NCBI GenBank assembly: GCA_002362625.1
Contig: DEUP01000030.1
Coordinates: forward strand, 1 to 21,429
Direction: 5' to 3'
Length of the DNA stretch: 21,429 bases
Source of the DNA: Clostridiales bacterium UBA3259
GTDB taxonomy: Bacteria > Bacillota_A > Clostridia > Oscillospirales > Oscillospiraceae
The notes under the pieces were generated by a model that was given only the letters and a program-made list of their open reading frames with translations, was not told the DNA's origin and ran no database searches. Positions within the stretch are counted from its first letter, which is position 1. The number at the start of each line of letters is the position of its first letter. Both the position numbers and the translations under genes were made by a program. Below, piece by piece: positions 1-6,230 of the stretch.

Positions 1-17
1 CAGTCCGTTGAAGCGAA

Positions 18-257
18 TTGGGCAACCATTACAACAACAAATTGTCTGCTGTTATTGAAACACTTCAAGGGAAAGCAACAAAGAATACTCTTGTCGGCAG
101 CGAGATAATATATTTGGTTGATTGGATGGAGCAAATAAACAACCTACAAAGTTCTGGTGTTCATTCCGATGTAACCAGGGAGCAGGCAATGCAATGTATC
201 ATCCATACATACATTGCATTGGGTGATATCCTAAAACTTAATGGAAGCATTAAATAA
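18..257 (+). CDS. Hypothetical protein, possibly the 3' part of a broken gene
   Basis: This 79-residue ORF opens with TTG and reads like real protein: mixed amphipathic helices, a SEIIYLVDWMEQI segment and a hydrophobic stretch near the C terminus. I do not recognise the family. There is no good ribosome binding site before the TTG, and an in-frame TGA lies at 9-11. The other frame just upstream is open and reads QSVEANW from base 1, so a frameshift near base 20 could have split a longer gene that began before the window. It is AT-rich compared with the core genes, which fits acquired DNA. Confidence 0.4.
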   Translation: MGNHYNNKLSAVIETLQGKATKNTLVGSEIIYLVDWMEQINNLQSSGVHSDVTREQAMQCIIHTYIALGDILKLNGSIK

Positions 258-294
258 GCTGGATAAAAAACCTGGAAAAACGCGTCGCTCTATG

Positions 295-468
295 CTATAA
301 TACAGACGAACCAACTGCAACGATTATCTTACATGCCGTTAGTGCCTTATCACCGCTGATAAGATTTTGATAAGCATCCATCGTATAGCTATGATAATAT
401 GGATAATCAAAACAATCAGAAGAACCGGAGCAAATATCATCTAAACCAAATTGTTTAAGATATGCGTT
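295..468 (-). pseudogene. Protein-like open stretch without a start codon (gene remnant)
   Basis: On the minus strand 57 codons are open between an in-frame TGA (469-471) and a TAG (295-297). The translation is protein-like, with segments such as AYLKQFGLDDICSGSSDCF and a hydrophobic tail KIIVAVGSSVL. There is no start codon at its head; the first Met is mid-way in SYTMDAYQ. Upstream of the TGA the same frame stays open for about 30 codons with another plausible sequence. The simplest reading is a decayed gene piece with an internal stop. The family is unknown to me. The rest of 258-684 holds only the repeat and hairpins listed separately. Confidence 0.3.
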
Positions 469-545
469 TCAAGAACGAGTGGGAATAATTTCAGAGGACA
501 GAAAAGCCCTATAAACACTGGACTTTTTCAGATTACCGCCTTTCG

Positions 546-567
546 TGGCAACGAAATGGCAACAAAA
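546..567 (+). repeat. Tandem 11-bp direct repeat TGGCAAC(G/A)AAA
   Basis: TGGCAACGAAA at 546-556 is followed immediately by TGGCAACAAAA at 557-567, with one mismatch. Short direct repeats of this kind occur as binding sites for tyrosine recombinases near the ends of integrated elements. That link is inference, since no recombinase gene lies in the window. Confidence 0.5.
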
Positions 568-585
568 CTTCATTATTCATCAAGA

Positions 586-621
586 AAGAGCTAACTGATT
601 TCGTTAAGTCAGTTAGCTCTT
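586..621. terminator. Perfect 13-bp hairpin, likely terminator
   Basis: AAGAGCTAACTGA (586-598) pairs perfectly with TCAGTTAGCTCTT (609-621) across a 10-nt loop. The 3' side on the plus strand runs into AGTTTG, so the U tract is weak; on the minus strand the stem is followed by TCTTG. It could stop transcription from either side of the accessory region or be the end hairpin of a mobile element. Confidence 0.5.
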
Positions 622-630
622 AGTTTGTTG

Positions 631-677
631 AAAAAGCCTCGCGTAAGTTCGCTGCCGCAGCGGCGGTCCACAGGCTT
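631..677 (-). terminator. Terminator downstream of the frameshifted gene
   Basis: On the minus strand AAGCCT (complement of 672-677) pairs with AGGCTT (complement of 634-639), and the stem leads straight into five T residues (635-631). The long interior carries a second small hairpin, CGCTGC-C-GCAGCG. It starts seven bases after the stop codon of the broken gene at 685, which fits a factor-independent terminator for that gene. Confidence 0.45.
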
Positions 678-684
678 CAGTTTT

Positions 685-965
685 TTAGGCATCTGCCATT
701 TTCTCGTAGGTTTCTGAAAAGGGGATCCCGTTCACACCCGCAAAGGCAATTCCATCCAGAACTGCCAATCGGTAAACATGAAACCTGCTGGGATCTGACC
801 CAATGATTACAAAATGCTCTTTACCGTTGCTGAGTACAGTCACTCTGCAAAAAGGTCATCCGCAACACCTGTGTAGCCATAGTGGTCATCAGAATCGATC
901 CGCTCAATCAATTCCGGGGAGGGACTAATGTTTCTGATTGCGCTGCCTGCCAAAAGTTTCCCCAT
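685..965 (-). pseudogene. Frameshifted small gene of unknown function
   Basis: The start is clear: GGAGG six bases before ATG at 965. The first frame reads MGKLLAGSAIRN and runs 41 residues to a TGA near 841. A second frame then continues without a break through CRVTVLSNGKEHFVIIGSD and SETYEKMADA to TAA at 685-687. Joined, they give about 95 residues, so one small indel near 840-848 has broken a real gene. Loss of one copy of a short GCAGAGT-type direct repeat would explain it, but that is a guess. I do not recognise the family; the second half (GKEHFVIIG, HVYRLAVLDGIAF) looks like beta strands. It sits 25 bases after the ORF ending at 991 and was probably cotranscribed with it. Confidence 0.55.
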
Positions 966-990
966 ACGAGTCCTCCGCTTACTCTGTCAA

Positions 991-1278
991 TCAGGGAAGC
1001 AGCCAGGCTTCGTCAGCCATCCGGCCACATAAGTTCCGATTCATGACAGTGTGTCCCCATGCAGTTTTGCATAGAGTAGTTGACCAAAAGGGCCAGCCTC
1101 CACGCACTGCATAGCCGTTGTCATGGTAATCACTTTTGTACAGCTGTATGGTCCGTTCCATACCAACGGAAAAATATTCCGCCGCGCTGCGTTCCTTGAT
1201 GATCTCATAGGGCGCGTGGGGCTGCCTCACCGCGTTAGTGAGACAGCCCCTTTGATTATTTGGTTTCGGAATAGACAA
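991..1278 (-). CDS. Unrecognised ORF, probably a 5'-truncated gene
   Basis: The ORF gives 95 residues from a TTG at 1278, but no ribosome binding site precedes it and its first codons run through a strong hairpin (1218-1250). From about 1215 the translation looks genuine (PYEIIKERSAAEYFSVGMERTIQLY and on to RMADEAWLLP), with an aromatic-rich middle. An internal ATG in FSVGMERT is another possible start. I suspect the hairpin and the sequence beyond it were joined to a gene that has lost its 5' end. The family is not recognised. The GGAGG start of the next gene follows closely, suggesting a former two-gene accessory operon. Confidence 0.35.
   Translation of the reverse strand: MSIPKPNNQRGCLTNAVRQPHAPYEIIKERSAAEYFSVGMERTIQLYKSDYHDNGYAVRGGWPFWSTTLCKTAWGHTVMNRNLCGRMADEAWLLP
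1218..1256 (+). terminator. Strong hairpin, terminator-like on plus strand
   Basis: GGGGCTGCCTCAC (1218-1230) pairs with GTGAGACAGCCCC (1238-1250), 13 positions with one mismatch and a 7-nt loop. It is followed on the plus strand by TTTGATT. No intact plus-strand gene lies upstream in the window, so it is probably a leftover terminator or part of a small mobile sequence. Confidence 0.5.
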
Positions 1279-1288
1279 ACGGGAATCT

Positions 1289-1305
1289 GAAGCGCAGGAC
1301 GCTTC
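1289..1305 (-). terminator. Weak hairpin after ispA, possible operon end
   Basis: GAAGCG (1289-1294) pairs with CGCTTC (1300-1305) over a 5-nt loop, about 120 bases past the ispA stop. On the minus strand it is followed by AGATTCCCGTTTG, which is a poor T tract. It is the only hairpin of note between ispA and the accessory ORFs. Confidence 0.25.
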
Positions 1306-1423
1306 ACCCCAATGTGTTACCTATGCGGCAGCAAGCCGGAACAGAACAGCCCGGCATCAAAGCCCCGCGCATCTCCGCAAGCTTCGATTTTTGAGAAAGC
1401 AATCGTTTTTCCGTCATTCCCGC

Positions 1424-2302
1424 CTACACCCTGCGGCTGGTCAGGCTCTCCGCCAAAGCAGCCATGTAAGCGCTGTCCCCAAAGGCGCTCAGGGCGTCCA
1501 GAGCGTAGTCCGTATATTTGCGGATCAGCTCCTCGCATTTGGGAAGACCATATAGACTGACAAAGGTATTCTTTCCGGCGTCATGCCCCACCTGCTTGCC
1601 CATTTCCTCCTGGGTGCCGATCACATCCAGCACGTCATCCCGAATCTGAAAGGCCAGACCAAGCCCCGCCGCGAACTGAGCGGCCGCTTCAAACTGCTGC
1701 TCCGTGCCGCCGCCGGCAAGAACACCCAGACAGCAGGCAATGCTGATTAATCGTCCCGTCTTCCGGCTCTGGATGGCAAGCACCTCATCCTCTGTCAGCT
1801 CCCGGCTTTCACTCATAATGTCCAGCACCTGACCGCCCACCATACCGAAGGATCCGGCGCCCTCGCCCATCAAGGCAATGGCCGCAGCCATATCCTCCGG
1901 CCTGGGTAGCTTCGCGGCAGAGGCCACCATGAAGGCGTCCGTCAGCAGGGCATCTCCCGCAAGAACCGCCATGCCTTCCCCGTAGACCTTGTGGTTGGTG
2001 GGTCTGCCCCGACGGAAGTCGTCGTTGTCCATGCAGGGCAGGTCGTCGTGGATCAGGCTGTAGGTATGGATCATCTCAATAGCAGCGGCAAAGGGTGCGG
2101 CATTGTGCCAGTCCCCGCCGCACATCCGGCAAAAGTCCATGGCAAAGATCGGGCGAAGCCGCTTCCCGCCCGCCAGGAGACTGTATTCCATGGCTTCAAA
2201 CAGGCGCTTCTGAGGCTCCTGGCTTTTTGCCTGGCTGTAAAGCTTTTTCAGATATTCCTCGATAAATTCCCGGTATTCCCGGCTCCTGTCCTCAAGGCTC
2301 AT
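1424..2302 (-). CDS. ispA: Farnesyl diphosphate synthase (class I polyprenyl synthase)
   Basis: IspA condenses dimethylallyl or geranyl diphosphate with isopentenyl diphosphate in the cytosol to make the C15 precursor of undecaprenyl carriers and quinones. The 292-residue protein has GGKRLRP (45-51), the first aspartate-rich motif DDLPCMD (86-92) and the second DDVLD (222-226). A Tyr sits five residues before the first motif, and two extra residues lie inside it; both are typical of bacterial type II farnesyl synthases. The start at 2302 has GGAGG upstream, inside the end of xseB, and the genes overlap by 11 bases. It is the last gene of the operon. The usual downstream neighbour dxs is absent here; accessory DNA follows instead. 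Geranylgeranyl product is possible but less likely. Confidence 0.93.
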   Translation of the reverse strand: MSLEDRSREYREFIEEYLKKLYSQAKSQEPQKRLFEAMEYSLLAGGKRLRPIFAMDFCRMCGGDWHNAAPFAAAIEMIHTYSLIHDDLPCMDNDDFRRGRPTNHKVYGEGMAVLAGDALLTDAFMVASAAKLPRPEDMAAAIALMGEGAGSFGMVGGQVLDIMSESRELTEDEVLAIQSRKTGRLISIACCLGVLAGGGTEQQFEAAAQFAAGLGLAFQIRDDVLDVIGTQEEMGKQVGHDAGKNTFVSLYGLPKCEELIRKYTDYALDALSAFGDSAYMAALAESLTSRRV

Positions 2303-2525
2303 CTTGGAAGTCCTCCTCCACAGGGCTGCCGTCGGGAGCCGTCATGATTTTCTTCACCTGAAGCTGGGCGTCGTCCAAAAGCTTCTGGCAGTCCTTTACC
2401 AGCTCCGTCCCCTCCTGGAACAGCTTCAGGGACTCCTCCAGGGCTACATCTCCCCGCTCCATGGCACGGACGATCTCCTCCAAACGGGTCATGGACTCTT
2501 CAAAGCTCATTTTCTTACGACTCAT
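2292..2525 (-). CDS. xseB: Exodeoxyribonuclease VII small subunit
   Basis: XseB is the small subunit of exonuclease VII, which degrades single-stranded DNA into oligonucleotides; several small subunits bind one XseA. At 77 residues it has the usual length and the family pattern: an N-terminal SFEESMTRLEEIVRAME helix, then LEESLKLFQEG and a second long helix ending KKI. The tail from about residue 62 is acidic and probably disordered. Its ATG overlaps the xseA stop as ATGA (2522-2525), so translation is very likely coupled to xseA. The same end also carries the ribosome binding site of ispA. Confidence 0.93.
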   Translation of the reverse strand: MSRKKMSFEESMTRLEEIVRAMERGDVALEESLKLFQEGTELVKDCQKLLDDAQLQVKKIMTAPDGSPVEEDFQDEP

Positions 2526-3733
2526 TTTTCTGCCTCCATTTTCTTCATTACGGTTGCGGACAGCTTGCCGTCACTTAAGGCCACGGTGATCCGCTGGCCA
2601 AGCTCCGTCTGGTGAACGCTCCGGATCACCTCTCCATTGTCATTTTGGGCCATGGAATAGCCCCGGGACAGCACCTTCAGCGGGCTCATGGCATCCAGCT
2701 TGGATACTGCCGCAATATAGCGTTGCTTTTTCCCGGTGATCTGCTGGGTCTGGGCAGAGATCATCCGCCTTTTCAGCAGCTCCAGGCTCTTTCCCCGCTG
2801 CTCAATATAGCCTGTGGGGCTTTTCAGGGCGGGAGACTGGGAAAGCACATTTAAATGCTGCCGCCCGGCCTTGAGCTGACGGCTCAGGGCCACGGCCATA
2901 GCGGAGGACACAGCGTCCAGGCTCTGCCGCAGAGCGTCCTGATCCGGTACGGCCAGTTCCGCGCCGTTGGAGGGGGTGGCCGCCCGCAGGTCCGCCACGA
3001 AGTCCGCAATGGTCACATCCGGTTCATGGCCTACGGCGGAAATAATGGGAATCTCTGACCGGTAAATGGCATAGGCCACACGCTCATCATTGAAGGCCCA
3101 CAGATCCTCAATAGAGCCGCCGCCCCGTCCCACAATCAGAAGATCCGCCAGATGGTATCGGTTGGCATAGCCGATGGCCGCCGCGATTTCCTCAGGCGCT
3201 TCCACCCCCTGGACACGAACGGGCAGCAGCCGAACAGAAACCAGCGGGTAGCGCTTGCGCAGGATCCGAAGCATATCGTGGACAGCGGCGCCTGCGGAGC
3301 TGGTCACGATGCCGATGGTCTTCGGATACCTTGGCAGCGGTTTTTTGTGAGCGGGATCGAAGAGGCCCTGGGCCTCCAGCTTTTTCTTCAGCTGCTCATA
3401 CGCGGCGTATAAATCGCCTACGCCGTCCACGGCCATTGCGGTACAGTAAAGCTGGTAGGCGCCGTCCCTCGGGAATACGGAGACCCTTCCCATAGCAATG
3501 ACCTTCATGCCGTTTTCCGGACGGAACCGGAGGCGATAGGCGTTTCCCTTAAACATGACGCATTTCAGCGCCCCGGCTTCGTCCTTCAGGGTAAAATAGT
3601 GATGCCCTGAGGGATAAAGCTTATAGTTGCTGATCTCACCCCGGACTGCCACCTGGCCCAGAAGCGGGTCGCTGTCCATCTTCCCCCGGATATATTCATT
3701 GAGCTGCGTAATTGTCAGAACTGTCTGGGACAT
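2522..3733 (-). CDS. xseA: Exodeoxyribonuclease VII large subunit
   Basis: This is the catalytic subunit of exonuclease VII. The 403 residues begin with an OB-fold DNA-binding domain (about 1-105, with VRGEISNYKLYPSGHHYFTLKD) followed by the nuclease domain. Visible family motifs are IGIVTSSAGAAVHD (140-153), GRGGGSIEDLW (202-212) and ISAVGHEPDVTIADFVAD (231-248). It is somewhat shorter than the approximately 450 residues common in the family; the difference appears to lie in the C-terminal helical part. The ATG is one base past the stop of the TsaD-like gene, with GGAGGG inside that gene's end, so expression should be coupled within the operon. Confidence 0.95.
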   Translation of the reverse strand: MSQTVLTITQLNEYIRGKMDSDPLLGQVAVRGEISNYKLYPSGHHYFTLKDEAGALKCVMFKGNAYRLRFRPENGMKVIAMGRVSVFPRDGAYQLYCTAMAVDGVGDLYAAYEQLKKKLEAQGLFDPAHKKPLPRYPKTIGIVTSSAGAAVHDMLRILRKRYPLVSVRLLPVRVQGVEAPEEIAAAIGYANRYHLADLLIVGRGGGSIEDLWAFNDERVAYAIYRSEIPIISAVGHEPDVTIADFVADLRAATPSNGAELAVPDQDALRQSLDAVSSAMAVALSRQLKAGRQHLNVLSQSPALKSPTGYIEQRGKSLELLKRRMISAQTQQITGKKQRYIAAVSKLDAMSPLKVLSRGYSMAQNDNGEVIRSVHQTELGQRITVALSDGKLSATVMKKMEAEK

Positions 3734-3734
3734 C

Positions 3735-4658
3735 TTATCCCTCCATCATCCGGTGAGCCAGCACGGCCACACCCATGGCATTGTCTGTGGAAAATTGCGG
3801 CTGGGCAAACACAGGCTCCAACGGGGCCATAAGCTGCCGCAGCATGGAATTGGAGGCCACACCTCCGGAAAATACCACCGCCAGTCCCGGATAGGCTTCC
3901 ATGGCCTGCCGGGTTGCAAGGAGCACAGCGTTTCCCACGCACCGCAGGGCATAGGCCGCCGTCTCCGCCGGAACCCCCTGGGATTCATGGAACTGCCGCA
4001 CCTTGTTCTCCACCCCGGACAGAGAGAATTCTCCTTCCCGGCACTTGACCCGGAAGCAATCCGTCCCCTTTGCCTCCCGGCTCAGCTCGTCCAGATGCCT
4101 TCCCGATGGGAAAGGAAGCCCCAGCAGCTGACCGGTGCGGTCGATAAGCTGACCGGCGGAAATATCCGTGGTACCGCCGATGCGGGTGCAGCGCACATTC
4201 TTCCCCTCCGGCTCCACCAGCAGCAGCTCTGTGGTGCCGCCGGACAGGTGCCAGGCCAGATGGGGAGTATCCATCAGATCCAGCCGTCCGGCGCTCCAAA
4301 GGGATGCCGCTACATGCCCCTGCTGATGGGACACCTCCACCAGGGGCACTCCCAGGGCCTGGGCCAGGAGCTTTCCGTGGGAAAGCCCCACCATGAAGCA
4401 GGGCATATAGCTGCCCTCCACAGCCCTGGGGCGGGTAGAAACGCCCACCGCCGTGACCTCACAGCCGTCCAAATGGGAAAATAGCCTGCCGGAAAGCTCT
4501 GGCAGGCTTTTGATATGAGAAAATACCGCGTCGGACTGCCTCAGGCCCAGCTCTCCCTGCTTCACGCTCAGCAGCCGGGACTGATTTTCACCGCCCTCAC
4601 CGTCGAAAAACGCGATAGAGGTGGTGTAATTGCTGGTATCCAATCCAATGACGCTCAT
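3735..4658 (-). CDS. TsaD/Kae1 (peptidase M22) family paralogue, diverged
   Basis: The 307-residue protein has the ASKHA fold of TsaD, which makes the t6A modification of tRNA, but differs from the canonical enzyme. Kept: the metal-site pattern HQQGH (His111, His115), FSGGVASNSMLR (263-274) and STDNAMG with Asp292 as the third ligand. Changed: the first phosphate motif reads GLDTSNYTTS rather than GIETSCDET, and SGGHT has become SGGTT (139-143). It is also shorter than typical TsaD. A true TsaD is presumably elsewhere in the genome, so this is probably a paralogue with an unknown role. It overlaps nusB by four bases (ATGA) and sits where folD lies in Bacillus. Older databases would call it an O-sialoglycoprotein endopeptidase, which is a misnomer. 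Confidence 0.8.
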   Translation of the reverse strand: MSVIGLDTSNYTTSIAFFDGEGGENQSRLLSVKQGELGLRQSDAVFSHIKSLPELSGRLFSHLDGCEVTAVGVSTRPRAVEGSYMPCFMVGLSHGKLLAQALGVPLVEVSHQQGHVAASLWSAGRLDLMDTPHLAWHLSGGTTELLLVEPEGKNVRCTRIGGTTDISAGQLIDRTGQLLGLPFPSGRHLDELSREAKGTDCFRVKCREGEFSLSGVENKVRQFHESQGVPAETAAYALRCVGNAVLLATRQAMEAYPGLAVVFSGGVASNSMLRQLMAPLEPVFAQPQFSTDNAMGVAVLAHRMMEG

Positions 4659-5122
4659 TGGGCTTCCTCCGCCCCTTCGGCGGTCAGGCTCCGGGCAAAG
4701 CTGCCCAGGATGCCGTTGACAAAAGCGCCGGTGTCGTCTCCGTCGTACTTCTTTGCCAGCCGCACGGCCTCGGAGATCGCCACGCCAGTGGGCACGTCCT
4801 CCACATAGAGGATTTCATAGATGGCTAGCTGCATAATGCATCGGGTCAGCCGGGAAATCCGGCTGATGTCCCAGCCGATGGAGAATCTGCTGATCTGGGC
4901 GTTCAAGTCCTCTTCCCGGTTGGCTACGCCCGCTACCACCGTGTCTATGTAGCGAAGCTGGTTCCGGCTGGGCCGCTCCGCGTAAACCTCGTTTTCCGTC
5001 TTCAGCTTCTCGTAATATTCCCGGTTTAAGCGCAGGGCAACCACCTGCTCCGGCTCTTCTCCCGTGAATTCTCTGCCGTAAATCAAATGAACCGCCAGCT
5101 CTCTGGCATTGCCTCTTGTCAT
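4655..5122 (-). CDS. nusB: Transcription antitermination factor NusB
   Basis: NusB is an all-helical RNA-binding protein that, with S10 (NusE), loads on boxA RNA during rRNA antitermination. The 155 residues show the family start TRGNARELAVHLIYG, the middle pattern ISRFSIGWDISRISRLTRCIMQLAIYEI and the C-terminal VAISEAVRLAKKYDGDDTGAFVNGILG, which is the strongest signature. Length is normal or slightly long, with an acidic tail (AEGAEEAQ). The ATG at 5122 has AGGGAG upstream in the 17-base gap after the Asp23 gene. The 3' end overlaps the next gene by ATGA, so both belong to one operon. Confidence 0.95.
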   Translation of the reverse strand: MTRGNARELAVHLIYGREFTGEEPEQVVALRLNREYYEKLKTENEVYAERPSRNQLRYIDTVVAGVANREEDLNAQISRFSIGWDISRISRLTRCIMQLAIYEILYVEDVPTGVAISEAVRLAKKYDGDDTGAFVNGILGSFARSLTAEGAEEAQ

Positions 5123-5139
5123 ACCGTCTCCCTTTTCCC

Positions 5140-5487
5140 TTACTGGCGCTGGATGCCGCAGACGTTCACGTCCACATCCGCCACGGTTACGCCGGTGACG
5201 GACTCCACGGCGCTCACAATGGCCTCCTGCACCGCCTGGGCCACCTTAATTACGCTCTCGCCGTAGGAGACCACAATATTGCAGCCCAGTGTCAGGGTGT
5301 TATCCTCGGCAATGGCAATGCGGACGCCCTTGCCCCAGCTCTTCTTGCCCACGACCTCATTGCCGCCCTTTACGACACCCTCCACCTCAGTCAGGGTATG
5401 CTCCACGATGGTAGCGATCACGTCTTCCGAGATCATCACGTTTCCGTTTTCCTGGGTCTGGGTAATGTACTGCTTATATTCCGCCAT
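5140..5487 (-). CDS. Asp23/Gls24 family envelope stress protein (YqhY-like)
   Basis: This 115-residue protein belongs to the Asp23/Gls24 family, small soluble proteins tied to envelope stress or fatty acid regulation in Bacillota. The pattern GNVMISEDVIATIVEHTLTE near the start and the alternating strand and helix region DNTLTLGCNIVVSYGESVIKVAQAVQ are typical. Its place just before nusB matches YqhY of Bacillus, whose role is linked to acetyl-CoA carboxylase, though accBC is not next to it here. It is the first gene of the operon: GGAGG stands seven bases before the ATG, and a sigma-A-type promoter lies at 5541-5568. A palindrome in the leader may be regulatory. Confidence 0.9.
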   Translation of the reverse strand: MAEYKQYITQTQENGNVMISEDVIATIVEHTLTEVEGVVKGGNEVVGKKSWGKGVRIAIAEDNTLTLGCNIVVSYGESVIKVAQAVQEAIVSAVESVTGVTVADVDVNVCGIQRQ

Positions 5488-5510
5488 ATTGGTTACCTCC
5501 TAAATGCTGT

Positions 5511-5527
5511 TCATGTCCGGGACATGA
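5511..5527. promoter_or_regulatory. Perfect 8-bp palindrome in the Asp23 leader
   Basis: TCATGTCC (5511-5518) and GGACATGA (5520-5527) form a perfect inverted repeat around one central base. It begins about 14 bases after the -10 box of the Asp23 operon promoter, so it would lie at the very start of the transcript. The one-base centre suits a dimeric repressor operator better than an RNA hairpin. No regulator can be assigned. Confidence 0.45.
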
Positions 5528-5540
5528 CAAACTTTGGTTT

Positions 5541-5568
5541 ATTATACCACATATCAGGAAAAATACAA
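5541..5568 (-). promoter_or_regulatory. Sigma-A promoter of the Asp23-nusB-xse-ispA operon
   Basis: On the minus strand TTGTAT (complement of 5563-5568) and TATAAT (complement of 5541-5546) are separated by 16 bases. The -10 box is a perfect consensus. Transcription would begin near 5534, giving a leader of about 45 bases before the ATG at 5487. Confidence 0.75.
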
Positions 5569-5605
5569 GGAAAAGATTCGGAAGCTTTGTGCTGGATTTT
5601 CCCGG

Positions 5606-5648
5606 CAGGAAAACCGGGCGGTGCTGTCACCTTCGCACCGCCCGGTTT
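5606..5648 (-). terminator. Terminator of the spoIIIA operon
   Basis: A perfect 14-bp GC-rich stem (5635-5648 with 5611-5624) with a 10-nt loop starts one base after the spoIIIAH stop codon. It continues on the minus strand into TTTTCC. It separates the sporulation operon from the Asp23 operon promoter only about 40 bases further on. Confidence 0.88.
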
Positions 5649-5649
5649 G

Positions 5650-6216
5650 TTACTGTACTTCCACCACCCGGATATCCTCCAGGGAATATTCCGACTGGGT
5701 CATGACGATATCCGCGATCACAGCCACATCCTCCTGCTGCAAACCGCCCTCAGGGGAGGCTACCGCCACGGAGATCCCCTCCCCGGACATGTAGGCGACG
5801 CAGTCGGCATAGCCCTTGGCGATAACCAGGCTTTCAATCTGAGCTTCGCTCAGGGCTGTCTGGACGATCCGCTCCAGCTCCATGGAGGACTCCGCGTCCT
5901 TGGTGCCCTGCTCCTCTCCCTCATAGGCCATAGCCTCCTGGAGAAGATTCACCGCGTTGTCCCGGGCCTGCTGCCGGGACAGCCGCACCGCCGCGAAGTA
6001 ATCCGTCGCCGTGGTGGCTACGTCCTCCCCGGCGGAGATGGCCGCCATATCCTCGCTGAGCATCAGGGTATCGTCGGACATGACCTTTTCCGTGTCCAAA
6101 GTATCCACCAGAGTCTGCGCAGCTTTGTCCTCTGTATACAGCCAGTTCACATAGATCCCGGCGCAGACCGTAACCAGAATCGCAGCGGCAACCATGTTCT
6201 TCTTCCAAACCTTCAT
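5650..6216 (-). CDS. spoIIIAH: Stage III sporulation protein AH
   Basis: SpoIIIAH is the mother-cell partner of forespore SpoIIQ; together they form the ring-shaped channel between the two compartments. The 188-residue protein has one N-terminal membrane segment (about 7-26, MVAAAILVTVCAGIYVNWLY). A variable acidic and helical linker follows, then a C-terminal domain with IVQTALSEAQIESLVIAKGYADCVAYM that fits the YscJ/FliF-like ring fold. I chose ATG at 6216 because GGAGGC lies six bases before it. An upstream ATG at 6234 overlaps the AG stop but has no ribosome binding site. It is last in the operon, and the terminator starts one base after its stop. Confidence 0.88.
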   Translation of the reverse strand: MKVWKKNMVAAAILVTVCAGIYVNWLYTEDKAAQTLVDTLDTEKVMSDDTLMLSEDMAAISAGEDVATTATDYFAAVRLSRQQARDNAVNLLQEAMAYEGEEQGTKDAESSMELERIVQTALSEAQIESLVIAKGYADCVAYMSGEGISVAVASPEGGLQQEDVAVIADIVMTQSEYSLEDIRVVEVQ

Positions 6217-6230
6217 AAAAATGCCTCCAT

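Larger units (their letters stand above)
1..1423. other. Decayed accessory region beside the ispA operon
   Basis: By eye this stretch is richer in A and T than the rest of the window, especially bases 1-630, and it lacks any recognisable housekeeping gene. It contains small unrecognised ORFs on both strands, one clearly frameshifted gene, a tandem 11-bp repeat and several hairpins. From 1424 onward the sequence is continuous core operon. This fits the worn edge of an integrated mobile element or an old rearrangement point. No integrase, transposase or relaxase is visible inside the window, so the element type cannot be named. Confidence 0.5.

Noticed and set aside
293..301. TGC-TATAAT, an extended -10 like site on the plus strand
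   Set aside because: The -35 match is poor, no plus-strand gene follows, and it overlaps the end of the minus-strand remnant; probably chance.
1312..1560. Plus-strand frame starting MCYLCGSKPEQ
   Set aside because: More than half lies antisense to ispA, there is no ribosome binding site, and it is rich in Pro and Ser as expected of a shadow frame.
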